The notes under the pieces: generated by a model
Database searches by the model: none
Told to the model about the DNA's origin: nothing
Seen by the model: the letters and a program-made list of their open reading frames with translations, nothing else
Part shown: piece by piece, positions 36,870 through 45,846 of the stretch
How positions within the stretch are numbered: position 1 is the first letter of the stretch
Layout: every line of letters starts with the position of its first letter
Translations under genes and position numbers: made by a program
Assembly: GCA_021730635.1 (NCBI GenBank)
Contig: JAJNNC010000009.1
Coordinates: 248,001-312,000, forward strand
DNA from: Catalimonadaceae bacterium JC749
Lineage (GTDB): Bacteria > Bacteroidota > Bacteroidia > Cytophagales > Cyclobacteriaceae
Reading direction: 5' to 3'
DNA: 64,000 nucleotides

Positions 36870-39098
36870 ATGAAATTTGAGGAAATCATTGCCGGGGAAC
36901 TCAATATTAAGGTGCAGCAAGTCATCGCTACCCTCACTCTTCTGGAGGAAGGTGGGACCATACCATTCATTGCACGTTACCGGAAAGAAATGACGGGAAG
37001 TTTGGACGAGGTACAGATTGGCACCATCCGCGACCGCCATCATCAGTTGGAAGAGTTAGAAAAAAGAAAGGAGTCTGTTCTGAAATCTATAGAAGAACAG
37101 GGAAAACTGACGGATACGCTGGCTCAGCAAATCAGAGAAGCAGAGACGATGGCTAAGGTAGAGGATTTATACTTACCTTATAAACCCAAAAGACGTACCC
37201 GGGCTACTGTCGCAAAAGAGAAAGGTTTGGAACCCCTGGCTCAACTGCTGATGGAACAAAGTCCACAGACCAACCCGGAAGCGGAAGCTGAAAAATATAT
37301 AGATCCTGAAAAAAGTGTGGAAAATGGGGAAGATGCTTTACAAGGTGCCCGAGATATTGTGGCGGAGTGGATCAATGAAAATCAGGAAATCAGAGCCACC
37401 CTCAGAAACTTATTCTTTGAGAAAGGTACTATTCAATCTAAAGTCGTTAAGGGTAAAGAAGAGGAAGGGGTTAAATATAAAGATTATTTTGACTGGGAAG
37501 AATCTATTAAAGGAGTCCCTTCTCACCGGCTACTGGCTATGCGCCGAGGAGAGAAAGAAATGGTGCTCCTCTTAAACTTCTTACCTCCAGAAGATGAAAC
37601 TATTTATCGGATTGAAAAAAATATCCTGAAAAATCAGAGCAGGGCAGCCGAACAGGTGAAGTTAGCGATCAAAGACGCTTTTAAGCGCTTATTGAAACCC
37701 TCTCTGGAAACAGATATTCGGTTAGCCACCAAAAACAAAGCCGATGCTGAGGCCATTAAAGTATTTGCCGAAAATGTCCGGCAGCTGCTGCTGGCTTCTC
37801 CGCTGGGAGAAAAGAATATTTTAGCGCTGGATCCGGGTTTCAGAACTGGTTGTAAATTGGTTTGTCTGGATAAGCAGGGAAAATTGTTGTATAACACCAC
37901 TGTTTTTCCCCATGAACCTCAGAAAAAAACAGAGGAAGCGACCAATATTATCCTGGCCCTGTGCCAACGCTTTGAGATTGAAGCCATAGCTATAGGAAAC
38001 GGTACAGCCAGCCGGGAAACCGAAACTTTTGTAAAGAAGATTGAACATCTCCCCAAAAGTATTGCCGTAGTGATGGTGAACGAAAGTGGTGCCTCTGTCT
38101 ATTCCGCTTCCGCCGTAGCCCGGGAAGAGTTTCCGGATCAGGATGTGACAGTTCGGGGAGCGGTTTCTATCGGACGCCGCCTGATGGACCCGCTGGCAGA
38201 ATTGGTAAAAATTGACCCTAAATCGATAGGTGTAGGACAGTATCAACATGATGTGGATCAGAATGCTTTGAAACAAAGTCTGGACGATACGGTCATCAGT
38301 TGTGTAAACCATGTGGGCGTTGAGTTGAATACGGCCAGCAAGGAACTGCTGACCTATGTTTCCGGATTAGGGCCCGCTCTGGCTCAGAATATCATCAACT
38401 ACCGAAACGAACACGGGGCTTTTAAAAGCAGGGAAGAACTCAAAAAAGTACCTCGTTTGGGTGGGAAAGCTTTCGAACAGTCAGCCGGATTTTTGAGAAT
38501 AAGAGATGCAGCCAACCTTTTAGACCGCAGCGGCGTGCATCCTGAAAGATATACTTTGGTATACCAGATGGCAAAAGATCTGGATTGTACCCTTGAGGAA
38601 CTGATCCAGAAGGATGCTATGAGAAAACAAATCAGGCTTAATAAATATGTGACCAGTGATGTTGGGCTTCCAACGCTTCAGGATATCATGTCCGAATTAG
38701 AGAAACCCGGGCGCGATCCTCGTGCTACTTTTGAATCCTTTTCCTTTACCGAAGGCATTCATGAAATAGAGGACCTCAAAGTCGGGATGAAGTTGCAGGG
38801 CATAGTGACGAACATCACCAAATTTGGTGTTTTTGTCGATGTGGGTGTGCATCAGGATGGGCTGGTTCATGTGAGTCAGTTAGCCGATAAATACGTGTCT
38901 GACCCCAACGAAGTGGTCAAAGTGCAGCAAAAAGTAGAGGTGACAGTGATGGAAGTGGATGTTGCCAGAAAAAGGATTTCACTATCCATGAAAAAGGACC
39001 CTATGGACAGGTCACCCAAGAAGAAAACAAAAAAAGAAGATCCTGCGGAAGACTTACAGGCAAAACTGAATTTACTACGCAACAAATTCAGATCCTGA
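36870..39098 (+). CDS. tex: Tex family transcription accessory protein
   Basis: 742-residue nucleic-acid-binding protein, proposed to act on stalled transcription complexes. The start at ATG 36870 (MKFEEIIAGELNIK) is preferred over an upstream TTG. Domains in order: N-terminal Tex helical domain with TIPFIARYRKEMTG (about 29-42), YqgF-like RNase H fold (ALDPGFRTGCKLVCLD, about 318-333), helix-hairpin-helix repeats (LGPALAQNIINYRNEHGAF), and a C-terminal S1 domain (GIVTNITKFGVFVDVGVHQD, about 643-662). Length and order are as in Escherichia coli YhgF. A good promoter precedes it, so it is probably monocistronic. Confidence 0.96.
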   Translation: MKFEEIIAGELNIKVQQVIATLTLLEEGGTIPFIARYRKEMTGSLDEVQIGTIRDRHHQLEELEKRKESVLKSIEEQGKLTDTLAQQIREAETMAKVEDLYLPYKPKRRTRATVAKEKGLEPLAQLLMEQSPQTNPEAEAEKYIDPEKSVENGEDALQGARDIVAEWINENQEIRATLRNLFFEKGTIQSKVVKGKEEEGVKYKDYFDWEESIKGVPSHRLLAMRRGEKEMVLLLNFLPPEDETIYRIEKNILKNQSRAAEQVKLAIKDAFKRLLKPSLETDIRLATKNKADAEAIKVFAENVRQLLLASPLGEKNILALDPGFRTGCKLVCLDKQGKLLYNTTVFPHEPQKKTEEATNIILALCQRFEIEAIAIGNGTASRETETFVKKIEHLPKSIAVVMVNESGASVYSASAVAREEFPDQDVTVRGAVSIGRRLMDPLAELVKIDPKSIGVGQYQHDVDQNALKQSLDDTVISCVNHVGVELNTASKELLTYVSGLGPALAQNIINYRNEHGAFKSREELKKVPRLGGKAFEQSAGFLRIRDAANLLDRSGVHPERYTLVYQMAKDLDCTLEELIQKDAMRKQIRLNKYVTSDVGLPTLQDIMSELEKPGRDPRATFESFSFTEGIHEIEDLKVGMKLQGIVTNITKFGVFVDVGVHQDGLVHVSQLADKYVSDPNEVVKVQQKVEVTVMEVDVARKRISLSMKKDPMDRSPKKKTKKEDPAEDLQAKLNLLRNKFRS

Positions 39099-39162
39099 GG
39101 AAATTATACCCTCTCGTGCTGACCCTGTTTTGTAGGGTATGATAGGGGATGTTGGTTTGGAG

Positions 39163-39201
39163 TATGAGGTGTTCAACATCCAACATCTCATATCTAACAT
39201 C
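39163..39201. repeat. hairpin with imperfect heptad repeats between convergent genes
   Basis: TATGAGGTGTT (39163-39173) pairs with AACATCTCATA (39182-39192) with one G-T pair and an 8 nt loop. Four imperfect 7 bp units ending in CAACATC, CAACATC, TCATATC and TAACATC run from 39174 to 39201. It could end both tex and GH63 transcripts. Confidence 0.5.
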
Positions 39202-39239
39202 TATGGAACATAGTGCGCAGGAAGGGATATTGAAGGGGG

Positions 39240-41921
39240 TTATATCCTGTAAAAATCAGATTTGCTCTGAGGTTCTTTATCCTGGGTCTCCTGAGGTCTA
39301 GCACCATTCTGGCAGATAAGTTCAGCCACCAGGCCTGTCCATCCGGTTTGGTGTGATGCGCCCAAGCCTTTGCCGTTGTCTCCATTGAAATACTCATAAT
39401 AAAGCAGGTGATCTCTGAAATTGGGGTCTGACAGGCGCTTATGATAATCGCCCGTATACACCCGGGAACCATCTTTCTGCAATGTAAAAATACTGATCAG
39501 CCTTTGTGTGATATGATGAGAAATCTGACGCAAGGTTTGAAAATGACCTGACCCGGTAGGAAATTCCACTTTTAAACTTTCCCCATAGTATTCATAAAAC
39601 TTGTGTAAAGACTCTATGATCATAAAATTGATTGGAAACCATACAGGACCGCGCCAGTTGGAGTTCCCTCCAAACATAGAAGAGTCTGACTCTCCCGGCA
39701 GGTATTTGACCGAATAGGTTTCCCCATTGGCATTATAATAATAGGGATTCTTATCGTGGAATTTGGACAAAGCCCGGATGCCATAGTCAGAGAGAAATTC
39801 ATCTTGGCTAAACATCCGCCTTAAGATGCCTTTCAAACGGTGAATACGGACAAGGGATAACATTCTGGTTTCCCCTTTTCCATGCTCATACCACCGGGAA
39901 ACCAAAGAACTCAGATCCGGACGGTTTCTTAAAACCCATTGCAGTCTTCTGGTAAAATCCGGTAATTTCTGTAACAGTTCGGGCTGCAGCACTTCCACGG
40001 CAAACAAAGGGATAATTCCTACAATAGACCGCACTTTCAGTAAATGGCTGGGTTTCCCGTAGGGATGAACCACATCATAATAAAACTCATCCGTTTCATC
40101 CCAGAGATCTACATTTTCCTTTCCAATGTTAAACATCGCTCTGGCGATGGCCAGAAAGTGTTCAAAAAATTTGGAAGCCATTTCCTGATAATAGGGCCGT
40201 TCCTGTGAAATTTCCAGGGCAATTCTGAGCATATTGAGACAATACATGGCCATCCAGGCTGTACTGTCTGCCTGCTCCAGATACCCTCCGGTGGGAAGGG
40301 CATGGCTACGGTCAAATACACCAATATTATCCAGTCCCAAAAAACCACCCTCAAACAAGTTACTTCCTGTAGAATCCTTCCGGTTGACCCACCAGGTAAA
40401 GTTCATCAGCAGTTTATGAAAAATTTTTTCCAAAAACTCCAGATCCGCTTTACCATTCATTTCCTTGTCGATGCTGTATACCTTCCAGGCTCCCCAGGCA
40501 TGTACCGGCGGATTCACATCGCTGAAGTTCCACTCATAAGCCGGAATTTGCCCGTTAGGATGCATATAATATTCCCGAAGCATTAGGAGCAATTGCCGTT
40601 TGGCAAAATAAGGGTCTAATCGGGCTAAAGGAATACAGTGGAAAGCAAGATCCCAGGCAGCATACCAAGGATATTCCCATTTATCGGGCATGGAAATGAC
40701 ATTGTTGTTCACCAGGTGTCTCCATTGGCTATTTCTTCCATTTTTTCTTCTTTCAGCAACACCATCCAAAGAAGAATCTGTTTCTAACCAATCATTGACA
40801 CTGTAGTGATAGAATTGCTTGGACCAAAGCATACCGGCGAACGCCTGCCTTTGTATGTTCTTCAAATCAGGGTCGACCACCTCTTTTTGCAATTCTTCAT
40901 AAAAGATATCAGCCTCCTCTTTCCGTTTGGCAAAAATCTCTTCAAAATCATTAAACACCTCTTTTTTCTTTTTTGTAAAGCGAAACCGAAGAACAGCGGA
41001 TTGGTTGCCCGGAATATCTAGCTGGTAATAGAGGGAGGCTTTGGTGCCTTTCAGTTTGGGATTTACGGCCTCCTTATTCCCATTCACCACATAATTATTG
41101 ATCCCGTCTTTGAAATAGCTACCCGATGATTTATCCTTACCAGGATGCCTGGTATCATTATCACAAAATAACATTTTCGGAAAACCCTCATAATGAATAT
41201 TGTAGTCGGGAAAATCTCTAAACCGGGTTTGGATACATTTTTCCTGAGGCATGCCCCGCATGGTAGGCTTATAGGGATCTATTCCCCACGACCAGGTATT
41301 GCGGAACCAGGCAGTGGGCAACAGGTGCAACGTGGCGGCTTGATGATAACGATTAAATACACTTATTCTGACCAGAATATCATCCTGATCTTCTTTGGCA
41401 TACTCAACAAACACATCAAAATACTGATGCTGATCAAAAATACCTGTATCCAGTAATTCAAATTCGGGGGTATGACGGCTGCGACTTACATTTTCGCTGA
41501 CTAACTGCTTATACGGAAACTCCTTCTGAGGGTATTTATAAAGCATTTTCATGTAAGAATGGGTGGGAGTAGAATCGAGATAATAATACAACTCCTTCAC
41601 ATCTTCTCCATGGTTACCTTCCGGGTTGCTCAAACCGAACAGTCTTTCTTTTAGAATGGGGTCTTTTCCATTCCACAGTGCCACTGCAAAGCAGAAATTC
41701 TGTTTATGATCAGCCAAACCGGCAATACCATCCTCTCCCCAACGATAGGCAGTATAACGGGCTTTTTCATGTGTCATGTAGCCCCAGGCATCTCCAAACT
41801 CGCTATAGTCTTCTCTCACAGTTCCCCATTGTCTTTCAGATAAATAGGGCCCAAATCTTTTCCATCCTTTGTTATCTGGAGAAATTTTTACACGTGAAAG
41901 CTCTGGATTAGAATCTTGCAT
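39240..41921 (-). CDS. GH63-type glycoside hydrolase (MGH1-like)
   Basis: 893-residue intracellular or periplasmic enzyme without a signal peptide, of the family that includes mannosylglycerate hydrolase and processing glucosidases. Signatures are EDYSEFGDAWGYMTHEKARY near the N-terminus, KWEYPWYAAWDLAFHCIPLA (about 419-438), and WRGPVWFPINFMIIES (about 757-772). The two acidic residues of the inverting mechanism likely lie in AWDLAFH and in the region after YYEYFNGDNGKG. A perfect 9 bp inverted repeat lies just before the start codon. The gene is convergent with tex. The exact substrate is not determined; a glucosyl or mannosyl glycoside is expected. Confidence 0.88.
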   Translation of the reverse strand: MQDSNPELSRVKISPDNKGWKRFGPYLSERQWGTVREDYSEFGDAWGYMTHEKARYTAYRWGEDGIAGLADHKQNFCFAVALWNGKDPILKERLFGLSNPEGNHGEDVKELYYYLDSTPTHSYMKMLYKYPQKEFPYKQLVSENVSRSRHTPEFELLDTGIFDQHQYFDVFVEYAKEDQDDILVRISVFNRYHQAATLHLLPTAWFRNTWSWGIDPYKPTMRGMPQEKCIQTRFRDFPDYNIHYEGFPKMLFCDNDTRHPGKDKSSGSYFKDGINNYVVNGNKEAVNPKLKGTKASLYYQLDIPGNQSAVLRFRFTKKKKEVFNDFEEIFAKRKEEADIFYEELQKEVVDPDLKNIQRQAFAGMLWSKQFYHYSVNDWLETDSSLDGVAERRKNGRNSQWRHLVNNNVISMPDKWEYPWYAAWDLAFHCIPLARLDPYFAKRQLLLMLREYYMHPNGQIPAYEWNFSDVNPPVHAWGAWKVYSIDKEMNGKADLEFLEKIFHKLLMNFTWWVNRKDSTGSNLFEGGFLGLDNIGVFDRSHALPTGGYLEQADSTAWMAMYCLNMLRIALEISQERPYYQEMASKFFEHFLAIARAMFNIGKENVDLWDETDEFYYDVVHPYGKPSHLLKVRSIVGIIPLFAVEVLQPELLQKLPDFTRRLQWVLRNRPDLSSLVSRWYEHGKGETRMLSLVRIHRLKGILRRMFSQDEFLSDYGIRALSKFHDKNPYYYNANGETYSVKYLPGESDSSMFGGNSNWRGPVWFPINFMIIESLHKFYEYYGESLKVEFPTGSGHFQTLRQISHHITQRLISIFTLQKDGSRVYTGDYHKRLSDPNFRDHLLYYEYFNGDNGKGLGASHQTGWTGLVAELICQNGARPQETQDKEPQSKSDFYRI

Positions 41922-41924
41922 ATC

Positions 41925-41950
41925 AGTCCAAATGTAATACGATTTGGACT
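41925..41950. promoter_or_regulatory. perfect inverted repeat over the GH63 promoter
   Basis: AGTCCAAAT (41925-41933), 8 bp spacer, ATTTGGACT (41942-41950), 3 bp upstream of the ATG at 41919-41921. On the minus strand it contains TACATTTG, a match to the -7 element (41929-41936). Likely operator. Confidence 0.6.
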
Positions 41951-42066
41951 AATTCTGAAGACACGAAATTAAATATTTTGAAAAGCAGCAAATAAAGTAT
42001 AAGAGATTAACCACATAACAAATGGGATTTAATCAGTAAAAAATCCCATTTGTTGACATGATCATT

Positions 42067-42507
42067 TCAGGAAATATCGATCGTTCTGGAGCTTTGCTTT
42101 CTGGCGTCTTCTCTTTTAGGAATACTAATTTTAAGAATCCCATCCTGGTAATTGGCTTTAATCTGATCCGCATTGGCCATTTCCGGTAAAGTAAAGGAGC
42201 GGCTAAATGACTGGTAACTGAATTCATGACGGGTGTAGCTGCCACGCTCGTCTTTATCTTCACTGGCATACTCTTTTTCCGAAGATATGGTTAGCACATT
42301 GTTATCCAAATGAAGTTTAAAATCTTCCTTTTTCAAGCCTGGAGCCGCCACATCAATGAGAAATTCATTTTCCTTTTCTTGGATGTTTACAGCAGGCATA
42401 TTGCCTTTTCTTTGAAAAAAGTCGTCAAATTCTGACATCCCTCTGCTAAAAAAATTTTCCAGCATACTTGGAAAATTTGGGAAATTGGATCTTCTAAGAT
42501 TTGCCAT
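42067..42507 (-). CDS. hsp20: Hsp20/alpha-crystallin family small heat-shock protein
   Basis: 146-residue holdase chaperone. The alpha-crystallin domain runs from about residue 38 (MPAVNIQEKENEFLIDVAAP) to about 132, with PGLKKEDFKLHLDNNVLTIS and the GILKISIPKRE motif (about 123-133). The IxI-type tail (IDIS) is at the C-terminus. Length is standard. It is a single gene between divergently arranged neighbours. No clear promoter match or CIRCE element was found upstream. Confidence 0.94.
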   Translation of the reverse strand: MANLRRSNFPNFPSMLENFFSRGMSEFDDFFQRKGNMPAVNIQEKENEFLIDVAAPGLKKEDFKLHLDNNVLTISSEKEYASEDKDERGSYTRHEFSYQSFSRSFTLPEMANADQIKANYQDGILKISIPKREDARKQSSRTIDIS

Positions 42508-42667
42508 AACAGTGAAATTTAGAAGTTAAAAAATCAATTTATCGCAGTATTATACGATATTTCAACAAAAAAGGGTTTAACGCTAACACCAGCACATAAT
42601 TCGATTTCTTTCAATAAATACTTGAACAATAAGTTATTATACTTGCAAGACATCATCCATTTTTATA

Positions 42668-43657
42668 ATGCATATTAAACACATTGTATGGGGACTTAGT
42701 GGATTACTACTCATATATAGTTGTGATACAAAAAACAAGCAGGAAAATCCATCAGCGAATCCTACTGCGAACCCGGTTGCTACTCAAAAAAGCTATCAGG
42801 CTATATCTTTACTGGGAGATACACTTTATTCTCAACATCAATCGGGAGCACCATACCCCCTGGATTCGGCTTTGTCCGATGCTGAAAAAAATTACCGGAA
42901 AAACCCTCATGCGTTGAAACATGTCATTGAATATGGCAGAAGGTTAGCCGATCAGTATCATTTTCAGGAAGCCATACAGGTATATTCAGAAGGAATACGA
43001 AAATTTCCGGATTCTCCTGAGTTATTCCGGCACCGAGGGCAGAGCTACATCGCTATACGGGCTTTTGACCAAGCCATCCGTGATCTTGAGAAAAGTGTAC
43101 AGCTTGTCCAGAACATGCCCATTACCCTGGAAGCCGACGGCCTGCAGGTTTCTTCCCGCGAAGCCTCTTCCTTACAATTCTATATATGGTATCATCTCGG
43201 TTTGGGATATTATCTGTCAGGACAGTATGGTAAAGCAGCTCAAAGCTATGAAAAATGCCTTACTTATTGTGTGCATGATCATGAATTAGCTGCCACCTCG
43301 GATTGGCTCTACATGACCTACCGAAGATTAGGAGAAGATGAAGTAGCAGAAAAAACCTTGGATTTCATCCGGGAAGACATGACCATCCCCCAGGAAGAGG
43401 GTTATTTCGAGAGATTATTGATGTACAAAGGTCTTCTCGAACCAGATACTTTACTACAAATGAGCGCCAAAGCTTCCCTGGATAAGCATCATGTAGTGGC
43501 CCATGTAAGGAAATATGGTGTAGGTAATTATTATCTATCCGAAGGAGATACCTCACGGGGTCGCCAAATATTAAAAGACATGGTAGACGGAAGATACTGG
43601 GCTGCCTACGAATATATTGCCGCCGAAGCGGATCTGGCAAGAATGAATCAGGAATAA
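42668..43657 (+). CDS. TPR-containing lipoprotein
   Basis: 329-residue lipoprotein. The signal peptide ends in LLIYSC (Cys19). A short low-complexity linker (ENPSANPTANPVATQ) follows. TPR units lie in the middle: HFQEAIQVYSEGIRKFPDSP, LFRHRGQSYIAIRAFDQAIR and LGLGYYLSGQYGKAAQSYEK. The C-terminal third continues as helical repeats. It is likely a periplasmic-side scaffold; no enzymatic motif is seen. The beta-barrel gene begins 110 bp downstream. Confidence 0.85.
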   Translation: MHIKHIVWGLSGLLLIYSCDTKNKQENPSANPTANPVATQKSYQAISLLGDTLYSQHQSGAPYPLDSALSDAEKNYRKNPHALKHVIEYGRRLADQYHFQEAIQVYSEGIRKFPDSPELFRHRGQSYIAIRAFDQAIRDLEKSVQLVQNMPITLEADGLQVSSREASSLQFYIWYHLGLGYYLSGQYGKAAQSYEKCLTYCVHDHELAATSDWLYMTYRRLGEDEVAEKTLDFIREDMTIPQEEGYFERLLMYKGLLEPDTLLQMSAKASLDKHHVVAHVRKYGVGNYYLSEGDTSRGRQILKDMVDGRYWAAYEYIAAEADLARMNQE

Positions 43658-43767
43658 GATAGCATAGGAATACAATCAGCGTTCAAATTCATCGATAAAC
43701 GGCCACACCTTACACTCAGCAGAATCTTCTTGACATAAGAAGGCTTTTCATACTGACTTTTTCTTCC

Positions 43768-44652
43768 TTGCTTAAAAAAGCTTTGAGAAAGAACTTTTGT
43801 TTGTTAGCATGCTGCTTTACTTTGCTGAGTAGTGTCTGCTTTGCTCAAAATTATAGGAAGGGTGCGAAAAGCTCATTCAGTTCTTCCCAATGGTATTTCG
43901 GTTTGCAACTAGGAACCAATTACTCGCAAGCGCTTCCCATCACTTCATTTTCAGAGTTTTCCTATCACCCTGCCACTGTAGCAGATACTGAAAAGAAATA
44001 TCTCAAACGTTTTGACAACGCAGAAAAGCACATAGGATTGACCACTACCTTCTCTCCTTTTCGTCAGATTAATCTGAGTTTGTCAGGTGTGTATTACAAT
44101 TATAGCTATGGATACGACACAGACTTTAGTTGGCAAGATGAAGAAACACCAACCCATAATTTAGATCTCACTTTTCAGCATACACATCGTCTTACCTACC
44201 TTGAATTTCCTTTAATGGTTCAATATAATTTCTTTCCCGACAGGAGAATCAAGCCTCATGTGCAGCTGGGATTTTTCTATGGCATTTTACTGGAGGGGAG
44301 TAAGAGCGTTTCAGAATCCGGAATTGATTATGCATCCGGGGGTACTGTTACCTTTCAGGAACCTGCCTTTTCTACTTTTATTACGCCATTATACAGAAAG
44401 TATCATATGGGTTATCTCTATGGCGGAGGGCTAACCTACCGGGCAGGCACCTTGACCATGCGTCTGGATATTAACCATAAGACTGGGCTCAGCAATATTA
44501 CAAACGATGAAACCCGTTTCTCAGGCACACGCCATATTTTGGGATTTGGCAACGTTCAGGATGATTTAAAAATCAAAAACCTTGAAATTTCCCTCAGCCT
44601 GCTTTTCCCCTTAAAGTTCTTAAGTAAAGATTTCAAACCGGTTGTTCTATAA
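43768..44652 (+). CDS. outer-membrane beta-barrel protein
   Basis: 294-residue protein with a signal peptide (KNFCLLACCFTLLSSVCFAQ) and a body of alternating amphipathic strands (LEFPLMVQYNFFPDRRIKPH, MGYLYGGGLTYRAGTLTMRL). This matches the PorT-like/outer-membrane beta-barrel group of Bacteroidota. No ATG exists upstream in frame, so the TTG at 43768 is used as start; it gives a normal positively charged leader (MLKKALRKN). A lipoprotein gene begins directly after the stop codon with no gap, suggesting a coupled pair. Confidence 0.78.
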   Translation: MLKKALRKNFCLLACCFTLLSSVCFAQNYRKGAKSSFSSSQWYFGLQLGTNYSQALPITSFSEFSYHPATVADTEKKYLKRFDNAEKHIGLTTTFSPFRQINLSLSGVYYNYSYGYDTDFSWQDEETPTHNLDLTFQHTHRLTYLEFPLMVQYNFFPDRRIKPHVQLGFFYGILLEGSKSVSESGIDYASGGTVTFQEPAFSTFITPLYRKYHMGYLYGGGLTYRAGTLTMRLDINHKTGLSNITNDETRFSGTRHILGFGNVQDDLKIKNLEISLSLLFPLKFLSKDFKPVVL

Positions 44653-45846
44653 ATGGTGATGAAAAAATATATCCTTAGTTTGTTACTGTTGATCAGCCTA
44701 GTGGCTTGTGAGAAAAAGGATGAAACATTGAATCCAGGTACAAGCTTTACCAAAATATTTGACAACCCTGCATTTTCAGGCGATATTCATCCGCTCTCTG
44801 TCGTAGAAATTCCGGATAGCGGATATCTCATATTGGCAGCTAAAGATACCTGGAACGTTTATCTGCTTAGAACCCAAGAAAACGGAGATTTTACCTGGGA
44901 ATTATCGCTGGGCGAGCCCTATGTCAATCCCCTGTCGGGTATTATAGAAAAGGAGGGTCAATGGTATATCGCTTGCATGGATGAGGTCACACTGGGAACT
45001 TACCTGTTGCAGATTGATCTTAAAGGAGGCACACCAGCCATTGCTGCTTACTACCCTGAAATCACCTATCCTTTAAGTATTTCAAATACACCGGATCGGG
45101 GCCTCCTCCTGCAAGGTTATGACCGTACCTCCCGAAGCACCACCCTCACCAAAATCAACAAAGATTTCACCATGGGATGGCAACACAACTATGATATTCT
45201 GGAGGATAAAGAAGAACAGTTGATCAATCATTTGACCCGTACCGGACCGTACTTTCCTTTCTTCAACGGTTTTACCGGCACAAACGGAAATACAGGTTAT
45301 TATTTCTTCAACGGTTACTTCAATTTTACATTATCACTGGTTTTTGTTGATGCCTCAACCAGGGAGATGTTAGGAAACATCAATGGATTCAGAGAGGAAG
45401 GATACATCAATGCCTTACACCCTATGCAGGATGACTTTTTCGCCCTGTCAAGAATCAGTTTTGATGACAATTACCTTCTACCCAAAAAAGAGGTGAACGT
45501 TCGGGAAATAAGCTTCAGTGGAGATTTTGTATCCAACCGATTTCCGGAAATATCGGCCCATGCCAAAGTAGTCATCAAAGAAAAAGAGCTGATTTCGTCT
45601 TCGGTTGTTGTCTATGGTACTCATTCCAAGAACAATCAGTTGTTGTTATATGCCTACGATAAAGAGGAGGCCACTCTGCTGGGAATGGAGCATATCGGCC
45701 AGACGAATCCTTATCAGATGGGGGATTTTATCTTCACCGCAGATGGGGGGCTCCTGGTTTTGAGTAAAACTTATCTGGCCAAACGGTTTCCCAGATTGGC
45801 CCTTTTCAAATTAACGGAAGAAGAAGTATTGGAAATGGTTCGCTGA
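44653..45846 (+). CDS. lipoprotein, probable beta-propeller-like, function unknown
   Basis: 397-residue lipoprotein with signal ending in ISLVAC (Cys19). The start may be the ATG at 44653, abutting the previous stop, or the ATG at 44659 (MKKYILS). The mature sequence shows repeated strand-rich units with DSGYLILAAKDT, DRGLLLQGYDRT and DGGLLVLSKTYL, reminiscent of beta-propeller blades. It is paired with the beta-barrel upstream. Its 3' end overlaps the convergent glycosyltransferase gene by 76 bp. I infer a cell-surface binding role only from the fold-like pattern. Confidence 0.75.
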   Translation: MVMKKYILSLLLLISLVACEKKDETLNPGTSFTKIFDNPAFSGDIHPLSVVEIPDSGYLILAAKDTWNVYLLRTQENGDFTWELSLGEPYVNPLSGIIEKEGQWYIACMDEVTLGTYLLQIDLKGGTPAIAAYYPEITYPLSISNTPDRGLLLQGYDRTSRSTTLTKINKDFTMGWQHNYDILEDKEEQLINHLTRTGPYFPFFNGFTGTNGNTGYYFFNGYFNFTLSLVFVDASTREMLGNINGFREEGYINALHPMQDDFFALSRISFDDNYLLPKKEVNVREISFSGDFVSNRFPEISAHAKVVIKEKELISSSVVVYGTHSKNNQLLLYAYDKEEATLLGMEHIGQTNPYQMGDFIFTADGGLLVLSKTYLAKRFPRLALFKLTEEEVLEMVR

